The notes beneath the pieces are model-generated. The model ran no database searches, had not been told where the DNA came from, and was given only the letters and a program-made list of their open reading frames with translations. A DNA stretch of 64,000 bases from Brevipalpus yothersi (lineage: Eukaryota > Arthropoda > Arachnida > Trombidiformes > Tenuipalpidae). This document shows, in pieces, positions 41,438 to 55,544 of this stretch (positions are counted from its first letter, which is position 1; each line of letters begins with the position of its first letter). The translations under genes and the position numbers were made by a program. The stretch covers positions 1 through 64,000 of the forward strand of contig QZCP01000279.1 of the NCBI GenBank assembly GCA_003956705.1. Direction: 5' to 3'.

Positions 41438-44400
41438 TCATACATGAGGGGCTTGAGGATCATCTGTGATCCATGGATGGTTTAACGCCTCAAGAGCAGA
41501 TAGTCTCACTCTCTGACTAACCACGAGAAGAGAGTTAATGAATGATTTGGCATCCTGTGATATACTATCCCATATATCTTCAGAAAATTCGTAATTGCCC
41601 TGCAATATTTGGACAAACAATTCGTCATCATTATCGCTATCGTCATTAGCGAACGGAGGATAACCACAAAGTAAAATATAGGTAATAACTCCGGTTGCCC
41701 AAATATCTACTTTAAAGTCGTAACCAGCTTCGGCGATTATTTCCGGTGCGACATAGATTGGTGAGCCACAGACTTCGTACAATCGTTGGCCAGGAAGTAT
41801 TTCTACGGCAAGTCCAAAATCGGCTAATTTAAGAAATCGTTGTCCATCTCTTTTAGCAGATACCAGAAGATTCTCAGGTTTTATATCACGATGGCAAATG
41901 CGGTGAGAATGGAGATAGGCCAATGCTAGCAGGAGATTAACAATCATGCTCTTTGCCTCCCATTCGCTATACCTATTCGGAGAAAAGATCAAATTATCAA
42001 ATTGAATCAATAAAAGTGGTGAGAAACAATCATTTTGCCCCTTTCTTGGAATATGATAGCCAAAAGTGATTCAGGAGAAAATGTTGCGGACCAATAATCA
42101 TCATAATTCCATGATCGATTTCGAGTGAACAATCACATTTGCAAGGGGAAATCAGGAAATAAAAATGAAGGACAAGCTCTCAAAAGTTGAGCTTACGGAA
42201 CTAAATTCCGAGAGAGGCATCTAGACACATCAAGACAGACAGGGATACAGAAAATGGAAAACTGACATGAGTGTGAATTAACCAATTCTCTAAGAAAAAT
42301 ATCTGAAGGCGAAGGAGGTAGAAATAAATTAAAGCAATGGAATTACATCGACAAATGTAACTGATTAATGGTTGCAGAGAGGAGGAAAAACACGAAAAAA
42401 GGGGAAATTGACGTCAATCAAAAGAGCAAGTGGGTTCGGTAGTCTTCAACCTACAAGGATCGAAAATTATTTCATATCGTAGGATGAGAAAATGGAAGTC
42501 AAAATTACTCTCGAAAATGGATCGAATAGGAGTGAATGAAAGATGAATCAGCATGCTTGAAGTGAGTAGGGTCCTATTCATCTGAATTGTGAGTAATGAA
42601 GACTAAAAGTTGTGAGGATAAAGGAAACCAGCAAATAAGTATTAATCGAATGAGATAGCTTCAAATCATATATGTTCAATAGTTTGTCCATACTGATTCC
42701 GGATGATAACAAAAGAGCGAAGTAGGATATAAACAAGAACAGACGCTCGTGTAGATAAGAAATATTCAAATTAGAGAACATCTTTTGGTAAGATGCAGAT
42801 AATGAAAAACTTCTTTTTGAAAATGATCTGTCCTAGAACTTGTTGCTCGAGAGGTTAAATAAAGATGGTTGAATACATTAATTGAAAAACAAAGTAGGCG
42901 GAACCATTTTGCCCTGTACATGAATACGGCAACGTCGTTATTATCTTCTCTTTTTGATCTGAACTTGGTGCCCAAAACATTTTCTACAAATAACATCAAG
43001 AGAAAATCAACTCGCTTGTAGTAATTAAAAGAGGAGCGAGATCAAAAAGAAGTGCACTTCGTAGTCTTGGATGGTGAGAAAGAAGATGAGAAAAACTAAA
43101 GTGAGAGCCAAACGCTCGAGTATTCAACTTGCTGATTCAGTGATACCGTTATTTGGTAATAGAAAATTCGCCCTTCAATCCATCATCTAGATTGGTAATC
43201 AGCCGTGAACTTCCTGAATAATAAAAGGCAATCTAGCTTTTATACATGTTGGGGCTTGAGAAAGTGAATTGAATGGTGTTGAGAAAGAAAAATCCTTCAA
43301 AGGTGCTCGGAAAATCAATTTGAATACGCGATATTCCTCCCTAACTCAAGTAATCTTGGTAACTAAAAATTAAGGAGGTTTTTTCTTTGAGGAAGTGAAG
43401 TAAAAGCTGCCAATAGTTTTACCCTTAGAAACAATGGAAAAGAGAGTCGATTCCGAGTTTTTTTGAATGAAAAAAATTACTAAATGATGAAGACTTTGTT
43501 TTACTTTCAAGCCTTCATATCACAGCTAGTTATAACTCAATCGGCAAGATTCGTTTTAGATTCATTGAGCTTCAATAGAAATGGAGAAGGAAACAAAAAG
43601 CTAGAGCATGTAGCATTTTTCAATTGTCTTTTTCTCCCCAAACAATTCTTTTTCCAACTACAAAATTTAGTCTTATTTCCAAGTTCCCTTACGGTATAAC
43701 TTCTCTCTCTCTCTCTCTCGCTCTCTCTCGATCAATATTTTTCAGTCATCTCAATTCATCAGAATTTTGGAGGTTCAAGCTCCCAAAAAGTTTTTATCCA
43801 AAAGAGTGAGAAATTTTTCTTTCAGGGGTATTCAAAGACCAGAGAAAATTGTGAAGTTCGAAAAAGAAAACTGCAAAGCAAAACCATCTTTGGAGAGCTA
43901 ATTAGAATTGACTTGATTTTAAGCATTGGTTTCACGAGATTTTTACCTGTTCTTAGTTGTGATAGCGTAGAAGAGATCTCCACCAGAAATTAATTCCATG
44001 ACTAGATACATTTCATTGCTAAAATCATAATCTTCCAGCAGTTGAATTATGTAAGGATGATTCATTTTGCGTAGGACAGCAACTTCTGTTTTACTAGCCT
44101 CTTTACCGCGACAACGCTTCTTGTTGATTATTTTCATCGCATATCGTTTGTTGGAAAGTTTGTGAACACATTCGTGGACAACTGCAAAATTGCCATCACC
44201 GATGATTGGCCCAATATCGTATTTGCGAGTGATTTCTCGAGGAATACTGGGTTCCGTATTTGTATCTTTCGAGAAAGATGAACTACTGACTTTTGGCAGT
44301 ATGTTCTTCTGGGACAAAACATTCTTTGGCGTCACGATGGATCGAGAAACTTTTGGAGATGAATCATTTTGAAGGATCGGAATCTTGCTACATCTTTGTT

Positions 44401-46300
44401 TACGAGAGAGAGGTGTTGAATTATTGTTTGTTGGTTGATTTTTTCCACTAACAAGACTGTCGCTTGGATCAGATCGAGTTCCAGTCATATCGCTATCTTT
44501 CCGTCCTCTGACACTTTTCTCTATCTCCTTACTATTTATTGCTTCTCTCGCTTTGATTACCCTTCCAGCACCAATTTCTAACACACTACCATCTGTTCGC
44601 TTTATCTGTCGCCTGTTAGGAGAGAGAATTCCGTTCTTAACACATTTAGAACTTGGGCTATTGCTGTTGGCGGTATATGTTATAGGTTCCGAATCACCCA
44701 ATGACCCAAGACGGGGATGCTCTCGCCGCCGATGCGGGAGAGGATGCTGTATATTATCACAAGTTTGATGGTCAGTATCTTGTTTGGATGAGGAAGAGGA
44801 GGAAGATTCGTTGCTATTATTACGATTTTTCTTGATAAATGGATGAGAAGATTGATCACTGGCACCACTATTTAAGGAATCACCGATCAAAGAGGAGGAG
44901 GAAGATGAATCTCTAACTGAGTTGGACGATGATGGTGTTTGATTGGTTGAATGGTGCTTGACTTTGTCCGTTGCTGAATGAGAAAGGCTGAGAAGTTTGC
45001 TCGAGTGCTTGATTGAGTTCTTAGGGGTGGGAATATATGTATTATGAATCCTTGAGGGTATAAAGGATGAAGATGAGTTTGGTTTAAATGGTATTTTCGA
45101 AGATTGTGGTCGACTTGATTCATTTTGAGTATTATGATTTTTATAAGACGTTGCAAAAATATTGGATGAATTTTCTTCCGAGTGAAACACTTCATCGTCT
45201 AAAGACATGTTGCGAAATGATGTATTCTTTTGCTTTTGGCTGATACCTGTTTTGTTTGCTGAATTGGCTTCCAATGAAGATAGAGATGAGCTTGATAGAG
45301 AAGTTGTGGATGAGGAGGTAAAAGAAGAGGATGAGTTGACACCATGTGGTATGGAAATAGACTGAGCACGATGAGACCGTTTCTGAGGACCAGCACTCAC
45401 GTTAGCCACCCCTTTCCCCATCAAAAAACGTCCAAAGTGTATACTGGAATATTCTTCAGGATGAATATCGAAATCTTGCTTGAGGCATTTTTCTGCAACG
45501 GTCACGATGAATATATCTTGATCAGCGAAAAATTCTTTCAATTTAGTAACTTTCCAACCATTTAAGGTATAGACCCGGCGAATGGGAGTGAATAGCGTTT
45601 TGCTTTTTGTCTGAATGTCGGTGAGTAATTGATCGTAGGAGTGAACAGACCTCTTATTGAGAAGTAGTTTGATGACTTCTCTAGGCTTTGGACCGGAGAT
45701 TATTATATTCACTAATTTGGGTCGAATGAAAAGTAGAGAGCTTGTATCTCGTCCACTGGTGGTCTTTAGCTGATGATGGTGAGATGATGGTGAATTAGCT
45801 GCTGAGCACGAAATAGATTTGGACAAATTGAAACCAAAAGCTCCTGGACTGCCAACACAATCAAAGCCTTGACTAATGACTTTGTAATTCAGATCTGTGT
45901 AATGATCTGAGCTGGAGCACACATATATGTTTCCTTCCTTGAATTCGTCAAGAGATGAAAGTTTACGGTGGCGTTTGTCAGCATATGAGAAAATGTATTG
46001 AACGCCTTTGGGTAAATTTACATCTTTAATGAGCCGATTGAGATCCTGGAGTAGAACGTCAAAGGATCGAACACGCTCAGTACACAGACAGTATGAAATT
46101 CCACGGAAGTAGCGATTCCCATTGATCAGAAACTTGAGACGTTTACCACGTCTTTCAACACTTAACTGTTCGATTCGTTTGGATCGTGGTGTGTTGAGTG
46201 TGAGAATGAGCGATGATTCGCCTCGCAGTGGGGTCGCGACACCATCGCCGCCAGACTGAAATGAGTCCTCTTCTTTATCTGTCTCGATCAGAGTTTTCAT
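41438..46300 (-). CDS. DCLK: Doublecortin-like serine/threonine kinase
   Basis: Two exons, 43947-46300 and 41438-41972, encode 962 residues. Doublecortin-like kinases bind and stabilise microtubules through paired DCX domains and carry a CaMK-type kinase. DCX1 lies at about residues 50-135 (FLINGNRYFRGISYCL, FDVLLQDLNRLI, VQYIFSYAD, GNIYVCSS). DCX2 lies at about 190-275 (VNIIISGPKPREVIKLLLN, SYDQLLTDIQTK, VRRVYTLNG-type string). A long Ser/Thr/Asn-rich linker of about 400 residues follows. The kinase starts near residue 689 with IIGDGNFAVVHEC, YAMKIINKK, then HRDIKPENLL, DFGLA, GSPIYVAPE and DIWATGVITYILLCGYPPF. The protein ends PHV soon after the kinase, with little of the C-terminal tail seen in vertebrate DCLK1. 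The 1.97-kb intron splits the kinase domain and carries a second copy of the dispersed repeat. Confidence 0.95.
43502..43713 (+). repeat. Dispersed repeat, copy B
   Basis: This is the partner of 15881-16094, in the same orientation, in the intron of the doublecortin-like kinase gene. Coordinates differ by a constant 27,620 over the central 180 bp, so there are no gaps there. A CT tract (about 43703-43730) follows directly, as in copy A. Both host genes are on the minus strand, so both copies are antisense to the host transcript as written. Confidence 0.85.
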
Positions 46301-49179
46301 TCTCGTCGTTCATATCGTTTATAATAGTAACAATAATAAAAAGGAAGCACAATAATCCGAGAAAATGAAAAACAGTTCAATGAATGAAGATGGGAAAAAG
46401 AAGGTATGAAAATTGAAGCAGCAGCAGAAAACAAGAAGAAAAAATGGTTCAGATGAGAAATGATGATAATGTGAGGTGAGCGAAACTGTTGAACAATGAT
46501 CTAGAAGAAGAAGAAGCGGAAAAGAGAGATGGAAATGATAGTTCACTGGTTGATTATCACGCTGTCTATATAAAGACTGTTTTCAAGAGTGCTGTCATCC
46601 ACTCTGATAAAAATGATGTGCTGGGGCTTTTTCTGTTGTTTGACATGATGTAACTTTGAATCATCTTTCTCTCTGATTAAATGAGTATAACATTCGAAGA
46701 TTTGGGAAAGTTGTGTCACTCTGTGGAAAAGAATAAAAAATGAGGGAGAAAGGTGATGGGAAAAAAGTGATAGATCAACAGGACAAGATGATAGAGAGAT
46801 AGAGAGGAAGAGGGAGAGAGAGGTGTCATAATCAGAGAGTTTATCAAAGGAAGGAGAAAGTTTTGTTCAAAGAGAATTATGACTTGGAAATCTTACAAAA
46901 TTTTTCAGTAACTCTCTTGAGAATCATCTTCAGACCCTAAGCAAAAGCTAGACAAGCTAATATTAAATTTTCCACGAAATTTTTGTCCCCAACAAGGTTA
47001 ATGATGCAGATTGAGGTATGAGTCTGATATGAAGGACACTGACCGGTATGGAAAACATTCATGAAAGTGGCCCAATGAAGTGGAGGAAGATAGTAGGATG
47101 TGCAAGCTATGAGAGTTTCTTTAATCTCATCAACTATTCTCTCTCTCCTCCTCAATTACAAGTACATGTCTGAATCGGACATACGAATACTAAATGCTGA
47201 CCTGGAAGTGAGAGATTATTTCAATTAGATAAACATAAGAAGATATTGTCCTTGCAGGTGAATTAGGATGATGATCAATTATAGAGTGGGAATAAAGCTT
47301 CATCATGATTAGAATCATCATTTCAAAATAGAAACTAACCGAGCTATTTTCTAACAACTCTAGACTTTATTCAAGTGATGAATGTTCAAGGATGATCGAG
47401 TTAGTTAAGAAATGTTAAGATTTCCCTCAAAACACAAGAAGAACTGTGAAGAGGATAATGACAAAGGATTCATCAAGCTTCTTAGTTATAACTAATTATA
47501 GAGAAATCTATCCAATCCATAAGTTTAGCACAACAGCTTTCACTATAGATAATGATCGAGAGTTCTAATCTATGGAATGATAGGAATGAGAGAAGATATG
47601 TCCCTTTAACAATTGTGATTATCACTTTTACTCGAGTGGCCATTAAGAGAATAAGATAAAATGACTACATGAAAGTGGATCAGGACAATTTTTTCTCAGA
47701 ACTCGAAAGTTATCAATAGAATATGGTGGAGCAGAAAAAAATAACATGATCTCAAGGAGAATTGGGCAAGTTTAGCATGTATATGAACAGAAGATGGTAA
47801 AGAGATTAAGGAATGTAGTAGCAAAGATGAGGGTTTCACTGAAATGATTTTGATCAGGCAAAAAGTAAGAGTTGGTGTATGAGAGGTATACCATACCTTT
47901 CATGTCTTCCATCATTTTTTGGTCACTGTTGAGTGATCGAACAAAACCCATTTAACTGGCAATTGGCAATTGAAATTGATGCTTTCAAAAGAGGATGATT
48001 TAGATGATCACTAGTTTTTAAGGCTGTTTGAGTAATTCAACTTCAATTATATGTATTGTAAACATTTGGTAGAGTGACTGAAGAAAGAGAGAAGATTATA
48101 TCGAATTTTTATTGCAGATTCCATTATGAACACCGAGCAAAGCTTCTCTCTTTTCTCCTGACGAAATGTTTACATTCTTGGAAAACCTTAATCTGGAGCA
48201 ACATTGATGAGAGTTTCACGCACAAATTTCATTTAACAAATCAATCAAGTGAACGAGTGAAGGGCTAACGTTCATTTTCACTATTATTCTCGATGATCCG
48301 TTTTGTTTACAGCCATACAGATGATCACTGTTGGGAAAAGAGAGAATATGTATTTACAGAACGAATCTGATCATGATGAAAAAGATTAGAGTTGGCAAAC
48401 ATACACACACAAAATCTCAAAGCTGTTCTCTCTCATGAGTCTTGATAATGGATAGAAATGAGTTTGCGTTTGAATGTGAACAGTTTGAGGCTGAGAAGTT
48501 TTCGTTCGTTTTACCAACTCTTCAACTCTTTACGAAAGCAAAAAAGAGAAAGATTCGTAGTTCAATAATAATAATTGAAGGCAAAATTTGGCAAACTAAT
48601 AGGATTCCCTGTTGACATTTCAATTATAAACACTATTAGACCAGAAGGAGAGGTTGATTTATCTAGCCTCGCTTGGACATCGTTGAACAGACAGCAAGAA
48701 GGTATATCAATAATAATCTAGTCTAACTCTGCATACATGTTCAAACGAATCATGAATGGCCCCGATTTTTTGGATAGAAAAAATTATCATTTTTTTTTAC
48801 TGAAGATGCTAGTTTTGACAAAATCATGGTTCATGCTTGATTCTGGTAGAATAAAACAATTTGCTATGGCTATTAGGGTAAGTTAAGATGCGTCTCATAC
48901 CCTGAAACGGTACCGATGAGGAGTTATCCTGGTGGGTCCTCTTTTCTCTCCCTCTCTTTTTTAATGCTGGAAAAAGAGGAAACAAAACTTGTGACTGGAT
49001 AGGGTAAAACAGTCGCCACTCAGGTCGTTTCCTCATCCTTCGGTCGCCCTCCTCCTCTTTCCATGCCATTCATCAGAACGACTGTGATGGAAGAAAAAAA
49101 TCATCATGATGATCTGATGTTCATCTCTACAGTAGAGCAACAAAACTGCTAGCTGACGATCCCTCATTTCCATACTCAA

Positions 49180-49227
<48 letters not shown>

Positions 49228-50281
49228 CATCTTTCTTCAAATGTTCGGTACATGTATCTGTGTCGAACTGCCAATCCTCTGATTGATGATTGAGAAAAAT
49301 CTTTGCTGTCAATACTTGCAATTTCACTTACTTCATACTTTCGACTAATTCAATTTAACAAGAACCCACTCAGTTATTAGGTAAGTGTTAACAAACGTGA
49401 ATTGACTTTTACCCAATCACGCTCATCTGTTCGCACTTGCGATCAACGAAAAGCGAAAAGAATGCTTTTGTTTTTCTAACTTCGTTCAGGAAGTGAGCAT
49501 TCTTTGCCTGGTATATCATCTGACTGCTCATCATCATATTGGAATTAAAAATAATGAGCAATTTTATCTGATCAGTGAACATGCAACAAACTTACATGAA
49601 AAAAAATCACGCAAAAAAGTGTTTAAAAGAGAAAAAGAGGAAACGTGGGCCAATCTTAGATTAAATTTGTCTATTAATTCGTTCGAGAAAGAAGTGAAAA
49701 AATAAAACTAAATCGATAAGATTTGAACAATTTTTTTCAGTTTTAACTGTCGTTGTCGAAAGAATGATCAGCGTAGGGACACCGAGAAAAAACATGGAGC
49801 CTCTTAACATATTTGGTTACAATAGATTGATTCTTAACAAGAGAAATTAACCTTGGTATGAGTACTGGGATTTAGTCTCCTCTTCAGATCCTTGAGATTG
49901 AAAGAAACTGCTAAATTTTTTGGAATAATGGGCACTAGATTAGGGAGTAAAGCTTTGTGGGTAAAACACGTTTTTTATTCTAAATGATGTCTGAATAGTT
50001 TTCTAATTAACTTTGGTGCTCGTTGATAGAGTTGCATTTTGTTCATCAAACAGTAGGTTTCTACTTCAGTTCAGGCAAAAAAGTTTGGGCAAATTTGAAA
50101 AATAATGTCTGTGCTTATTTCAGCGTTTGAAACAGAGGTCATTTGAAGTAGTGCTTCTCCCATGACAAGTCTAAAACTAATTCAAAAATCTCAAAATGAG
50201 ATGAAAAATTGATTTTCTCTCCTCAATCTGCACTTGAGAGAGGAAAAATTAATTCGGTAAATAAATGGGCGTGATTGCATC
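46301..50281. other. Gene-poor region upstream of the doublecortin-like kinase
   Basis: Nearly 4 kb, AT-rich, with no coding gene that I can support. Open frames are below 85 codons and show no family features. It should include the promoter of the kinase gene near 46301-46600 and the 3' UTR of ALG9 near 50000-50281. A CT tract lies at 49184-49224. Non-coding RNAs cannot be excluded by eye. Confidence 0.55.
49184..49224. repeat. (CT)n microsatellite
   Basis: About 41 bp of pure CT in the gene-poor region between the doublecortin-like kinase and ALG9 genes. Confidence 0.95.
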
Positions 50282-52521
50282 TCATTTGTGAGAATCTTTC
50301 TTGAGAACGTCAGGAGCCTTGATTTTGCGATTCTTTAACAAGTTAAAGTTGACAAATTGATTCTTCGAATAAAACATAATAGGTATATAGAAAGATCGCC
50401 AAAATCTTGGAGAGGCCGTATTGTCTAGAAGTAAGGATGAGTATTTGATATCCCATTTGCCAGATTGTGAGTAATTGGGCTCATAAGGGCTTCCTTTCTC
50501 GATATCAGTGTCAATGAGAAAATGGCATTCGTTCACTGGTATATAGCGACCAAGTTCTTCTTCGTTCTTATCATTCATATTGGATGGAATAACACGAGTT
50601 CCTAGCGGTCCTGGTGGAAATGGCTGCGGCAACAACCCTTTAAATTCTGATTTAATGAACTGTAACTTCCACTTATCAGAATCTGGGAGGAAAAAGCTAC
50701 TAGGAAATCTGTACCATTCTTTCCCAATACACAAATTAATAGAGTCCAGGGAAGATAGACCATTATCGATTTGAGTGTTGTTGAGTTGCGTGAAAGTTTC
50801 GATCGATCCACCATATCCTGGAAAATTGAGTCATAATGAGAATAGAAATGGAAATTTATTTTAACGGATATACCTTTTATCAAAGCCAATACTCGAAGGA
50901 CTGATATGATAAAAAAGTTGAGCAAAAATCCCAGCGAGGCCACTGAATAGGTAGGATAAATCCTGGGTAGAGAAGATGCGAATATTTTTTGAAGCAAATC
51001 GAAGGTAATCGCTGCTATCAAACAAAGATGAGGATATGCTGGAAACAAAAATCTCTCTTCTTTATGAGCTTGCAAAGATAGCACAGTGAAGAATATTATC
51101 AATGAGATAAAGACGATCCAATGGTTGAGGGTGATCGATTCTTTCTTTGATTTTCCTCTGAGAAGTTTTGAAAGTCCCTACGAATGAGAATGAGTGAATT
51201 TCATACACTTGGATGGATGAATTTTCAGATAAACTTACCATGAGTGGTAAAGAAAGGAAACAAGTGACCAAGATAATGTTGAAATTCAAGAAAGCGTTCA
51301 CAAAATAGTAGGACCATGGTTCGACTCCATAGAGATTAGCTCCATGTGAGGTAAATACATTATAAAGTATGATATTAAGTGGAGCGAGAACCATTTTTCC
51401 GTAATAGTATGAATCAATTCCGATGAGAGGTATCTGTGACGAGAGTTTTTCAAATCAATATGCTGATAGGTAGGAATTTCGAAGATTTGAAACTTACAGA
51501 AACCAAAATTCCGAGTATGATCATCCACTTGAAAGCATAATTTCTCTTTCTTCTTGTGAACAAAAGATTCAGAAGTATGGGTAAGCTGAAAAATTAATTC
51601 TCATTACTATCGAAGTTTCACTCCTATTTTAACCTCTAGAATAATCATTACTTCAGAAGAGCTGAAAAAGGCCAACCAATGGCAGAAGAAAGTCCCATCG
51701 ATAATATAGTCATCTTGATATGATTCTGAAGCCAGCCTCCAACTATCAAGAAGCTCATGTACATGGAGAAACTATTAGGCAAGACAGCAGTTGATGATAT
51801 GAAGAGGCCAGTTGAAAAGGTCAAGATCAGGAAAACAAATCTGGACACTCCAGATCCGAAACTTTTCAGAATTCCCCTGTTGATGAGAGAAGAGAAGTTG
51901 GGAACAAATTTCGAAAGATAAAAATGAGCATTCTCATTGAAAATTTACCTGTAGAAGTATGTTTCACACAGAGCACAAAATAAAGCGAGATAGCATCGAA
52001 TAGCGTAAAAGACTAGAATTTTGTTTCCATCGAAGAGATAGTTGAGAACCTTCGCTGGTAGAGCATAAAACCAAAGATAAGTATATGATCTGATGGCATA
52101 AGAGGGAGAGTATTCCCAAGTTTGATATCCTGTTCCGTAAAGAAGGTAATGAATAGGCTCCCAATAGTTGAATGTTTCATCACAATCATTTATATTTCCC
52201 CATATTGCAGATACTAGTCGAGCTGCTAAAATGACCAAGAAGACTGTCAAGGGCTTCACAGTGTAAACTGTCATCTTGGTGTGATCTGATGATTTTGTTT
52301 GTGGATTCTTGAGAGATTTAGTATTGATCATTCCAGATCCTTTGGATTGAAAATTCTGATTCGTCTTACTGGAAACATCAAAGAAAATGAATGATAAGTG
52401 TGTAATGATTATGAGTCGCAATTCAATCTCACATGATTATATACCTAGATTGCTTTGTTGGCTTTTCAGAACTTTTATGAGTTTTTTTCTGTTTTCCACC
52501 ACCTTTTGATTGTCTTAACAT
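50282..52521 (-). CDS. ALG9: Alpha-1,2-mannosyltransferase ALG9
   Basis: Seven exons (52445-52521, 51949-52368, 51652-51876, 51498-51585, 51239-51433, 50874-51177, 50282-50817) encode 614 residues; human ALG9 is 611. ALG9 is an ER membrane enzyme of family GT22. It adds the seventh and ninth mannoses to the dolichol-linked oligosaccharide used in N-glycosylation. The N-terminus is a Lys/Ser/Gln-rich cytosolic stretch, followed by a first membrane segment. The GT22 luminal motif reads INDCDETFNYWEPIHYLLYG. The strongly conserved QAHKEERFLFPAYP follows much later. The soluble C-terminus has EWYRFPSSFFLP, SEFKGLLPQPFPPGP and NECHFLID. Many hydrophobic segments lie between. All exon joins keep phase. 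Confidence 0.95.
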
Positions 52522-53401
52522 TTTGGTTACTGATTACAAAGATCAGAAGAGAGTTAAAAGGAGTCATAAATTTTGGAGCAAGAGCAAGAACGAAAATGAA
52601 AATTTACACTCACTTTCAAATTAAGATACGTTGACTCCGAAGCACTCAAAAGAAACTAGTCATTTGTTAAAGTTCTTTTATCGGCGTTAAAACCATGATT
52701 TGTCATAAATTTAACGCCAAAATCAGAAATAAATATGCAAATTTCTGGAAGATATATCACAACAGATGTTTGGAAAGATGTTCTCTTCATTCATCTTCTG
52801 GTCACGTTGCAATGTTTTGTAAACATTGTATACGCACATCTTCTGCTTGCCGGTTTGAGAGTCTCATGATCATGTTCTGCTTCTTCGTTCGCATTCACAA
52901 GTCAGTATTCTTCGTTCATCTTCTGGGTTAATCATGATTACGACCGTGTTGATTAAGCTGTAATGAGAGTTTTGTTAATCTATGAAAAATAATTATTTGT
53001 TGAAAGAAGTGTTCACACTTCTATCACCGAAAATATTTGATCTCGCTTTTGAATGATCAATTTTTCAATCATTGATGAGCTAATCTTTCTTATAGCGACT
53101 CTTTCCTTCGGCTGACCGATTGTGTATTTTTGGGTCGAATCGGTCCTTATAACATATTCGAGGATTGTTGAAAATTGTTGGGACTCATGGCATTATGGCA
53201 CATTGTACTCAAGAATCCACTAGGGACGAAAATGAATGAAAAATTCTTCACGTAAATCTCATCAAATAGTGGCTGAGCGAGTCTTCTTTGCCTAACTTTC
53301 AATTGATAGACGATTTTTGTCAATGGACATCTTTTAATGGTCTCATAGGTCTATATAGAGAGATCAATAAGTCTGGACATTTAAAAGGGATTAAAAAATT
53401 A
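52522..53401. other. Intergenic region, ALG9 to hyccin
   Basis: About 880 bp between the start of ALG9 and the stop of hyccin, both on the minus strand. It should hold the ALG9 promoter and the hyccin 3' UTR. I see no coding gene; the 78-codon frame at 52695-52931 has no recognisable features. Confidence 0.5.
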
Positions 53402-54864
53402 TCAGCATTTGACACCATTGACACGATTTTCGTTAATCTGCTCGTCGATAACAGGCATGTTATCATTTGTTTTGGTCACGATAGGAATATCATCAGGTAG
53501 CTTCCGGGTACGAAAGCTGGCATTAGTGGTGGCAGTTTTGGATATGTTAGAGTTTGCAGTGATATGGCTGTCCTTTCGATGCTTTGTACTTCCTAGCTTG
53601 AAAGCTCCCTTCATCGCACTGGACATCTGATGAGTGATGAAAAGAATGGTCAATCAGTGGAATTATTGAGAAAAGTGAATGTCATTGGATGGAAAGTTTT
53701 AGTTATTATTATCAAGTCATGTTCATACTAACCAGTAAAACGTTTGGATAAAGGCTTGAGACAGCACGATTGTGAATCTCTTCCAATGCAAGAAGACCAA
53801 GGTCTAATTGGCCATTATACATACAGCAATAGAGGCAACTAAGCAAATCGATTAAAAAATCAGGAGAGAGAGGTATTTTCGAAGGACTTTTCCCTAAAAG
53901 TTCACTAGAATTGATTCGAATTGCTCTATCTGTAAGTCCAGAGAAGGATTTTTTCTGAGCAGATGATCCTAGACGCATTATACTGGAGGATAAATTGAAA
54001 ATATATCCTTATAAGTTTTTAGAAAAGTTGAGAGGAGGTGATCGTTAAAGAGATCGACAAGTTGCAAGAAGTTACTCTAGGCTGATACTCACTTTAAAGT
54101 CATCTTACAAAAATTGTGATAAGATTGTTTAGGCAAATCACTCATGTTTCGATGATAAATTTTCAATAAAACGGATAAAATTCGCATTCGATTTCCAGCA
54201 TAAATACGATCATACTCTTCGTAAGGACCTGAAGTTGCAATGTTAAGGCCAGTGGATCCAGATTCCAGTCTGAGTAGTGCTTTCTCTGTTAATGTTAAAG
54301 TTTGATTGGAAAATGATGGTGGTTCATGATAAATAGATGGCTTGGTAAGATTTGGTATTCGGAATGAAGTTTTCTTTAGTTGTCCTTCTTCATCTACCAC
54401 TTCTAAATTATAAACACCAATTAAAATTGTCTCTACACAACAATATTTTTTCCTAGAGTCAAGAGGCTTTGTCATACTGATAAGATGAATTCCAATGAAG
54501 CTTGGAAGGAAAGCCAGTGACCATCGTTTCAACTTTTCATTTTTACATCTATAGTAGGCAAAAAGTAGACTACTAATTGGACCCAAAAGCTGTCAAAAGA
54601 AGAGCAAGATAAATGGTAATCATCAATACTCAATCAGAATAACTGATTTTGATTGCAAGATAAATTGAAGAACAAGTTTATTTACATTCACTACAATACC
54701 TTATCATGACTTCGTGGATCTTCTAGGGCATTAAAAATATCCGTTTCTAGATCACAATTATTAATCACTTGATCGGCATATCTTTCAAGTTCTCCACTAT
54801 TGGTGGGAAGTTTGTTGGACACTGAAAAGTCATTTATCCATTGTTGAACGAAAGTATGATCCAT
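53402..54864 (-). CDS. HYCC: Hyccin (FAM126 family)
   Basis: Four exons (54700-54864, 54093-54589, 53733-53982, 53402-53626) encode 378 residues. Hyccin proteins stabilise the plasma-membrane PI4KA-TTC7 complex that makes phosphatidylinositol 4-phosphate. The N-terminus has VQQWINDF and a Leu-rich helix pattern, then GPISSLLFAYYRC. The most diagnostic strings are VETILIGVYNLEVVDEEG, SFRIPNLTKPSIYHEP, YNGQLDLGLLALEEIHNRA and SSLYPNVLL, which correspond to the family's LLLGVYNLEIVD, IPSLSKPSVYHEP and LYPEPLL regions. The C-terminal tail after MSSAMKGAF is short and polar, as is usual for the variable tail. It is divergent from TOM22, with starts 680 bp apart. Confidence 0.9.
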
Positions 54865-55544
54865 TCCAATATCTTTTCATCAATTGAATTGTAAATCAAT
54901 TTTGCAAAATACGGAATCGCCGATTATACAAATAAGCAAAATATATCTATACAAACAGTGGCACAAATCACTCTGTCAAATGGATACAATCGCATTTCAA
55001 CTGCTTTTGAAGGTTTTCCCAAACAGAGAGAGAGAGAGAGAGAAAGAAGGAGAGGAAAAGTGATGAGATTTAATGGTGATCATCATGCTTGGCCAAAGAG
55101 TACTGACATGTACTCTTTCCGCTTGGCTCTTATTCGGTTTCATTGCGTCATGAAAAAAAATGCTACCATTTGGTTATTGTCGAAAATCGATAGGATATTG
55201 GTGGCCAAATTATGGAGGTGGAATATTTGGGAGAGAATGAATTTTTTTCTTACATTCCAAACATCCAAGGTGATCAATCATCATGAATCGCTGCATGTTG
55301 GATTCATGTCATGATGATGATGATACTTTGAAAAGTTCTCTTCACTATGTGTACATGACTTGTAAGCCGGTTGCCAGGAGCGCTGTTAAGCATCAATTTG
55401 CACACGTGCTTGCTGCTGTTCATCTCGTGTTGTGGGAGACAGATTTTCGATTAAATTGATTTAAATTTGTGATCAAATTTGATTAATTCAATAATTTGAT
55501 TCGAAATTTGATCAAGTTTGGCTTGTTAATTGATCCTCATTGGA

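Noticed and set aside
44680..45565. Plus- and minus-strand frames inside the Ser-rich linker of the doublecortin-like kinase
   Set aside because: They are alternative frames of low-complexity coding sequence.
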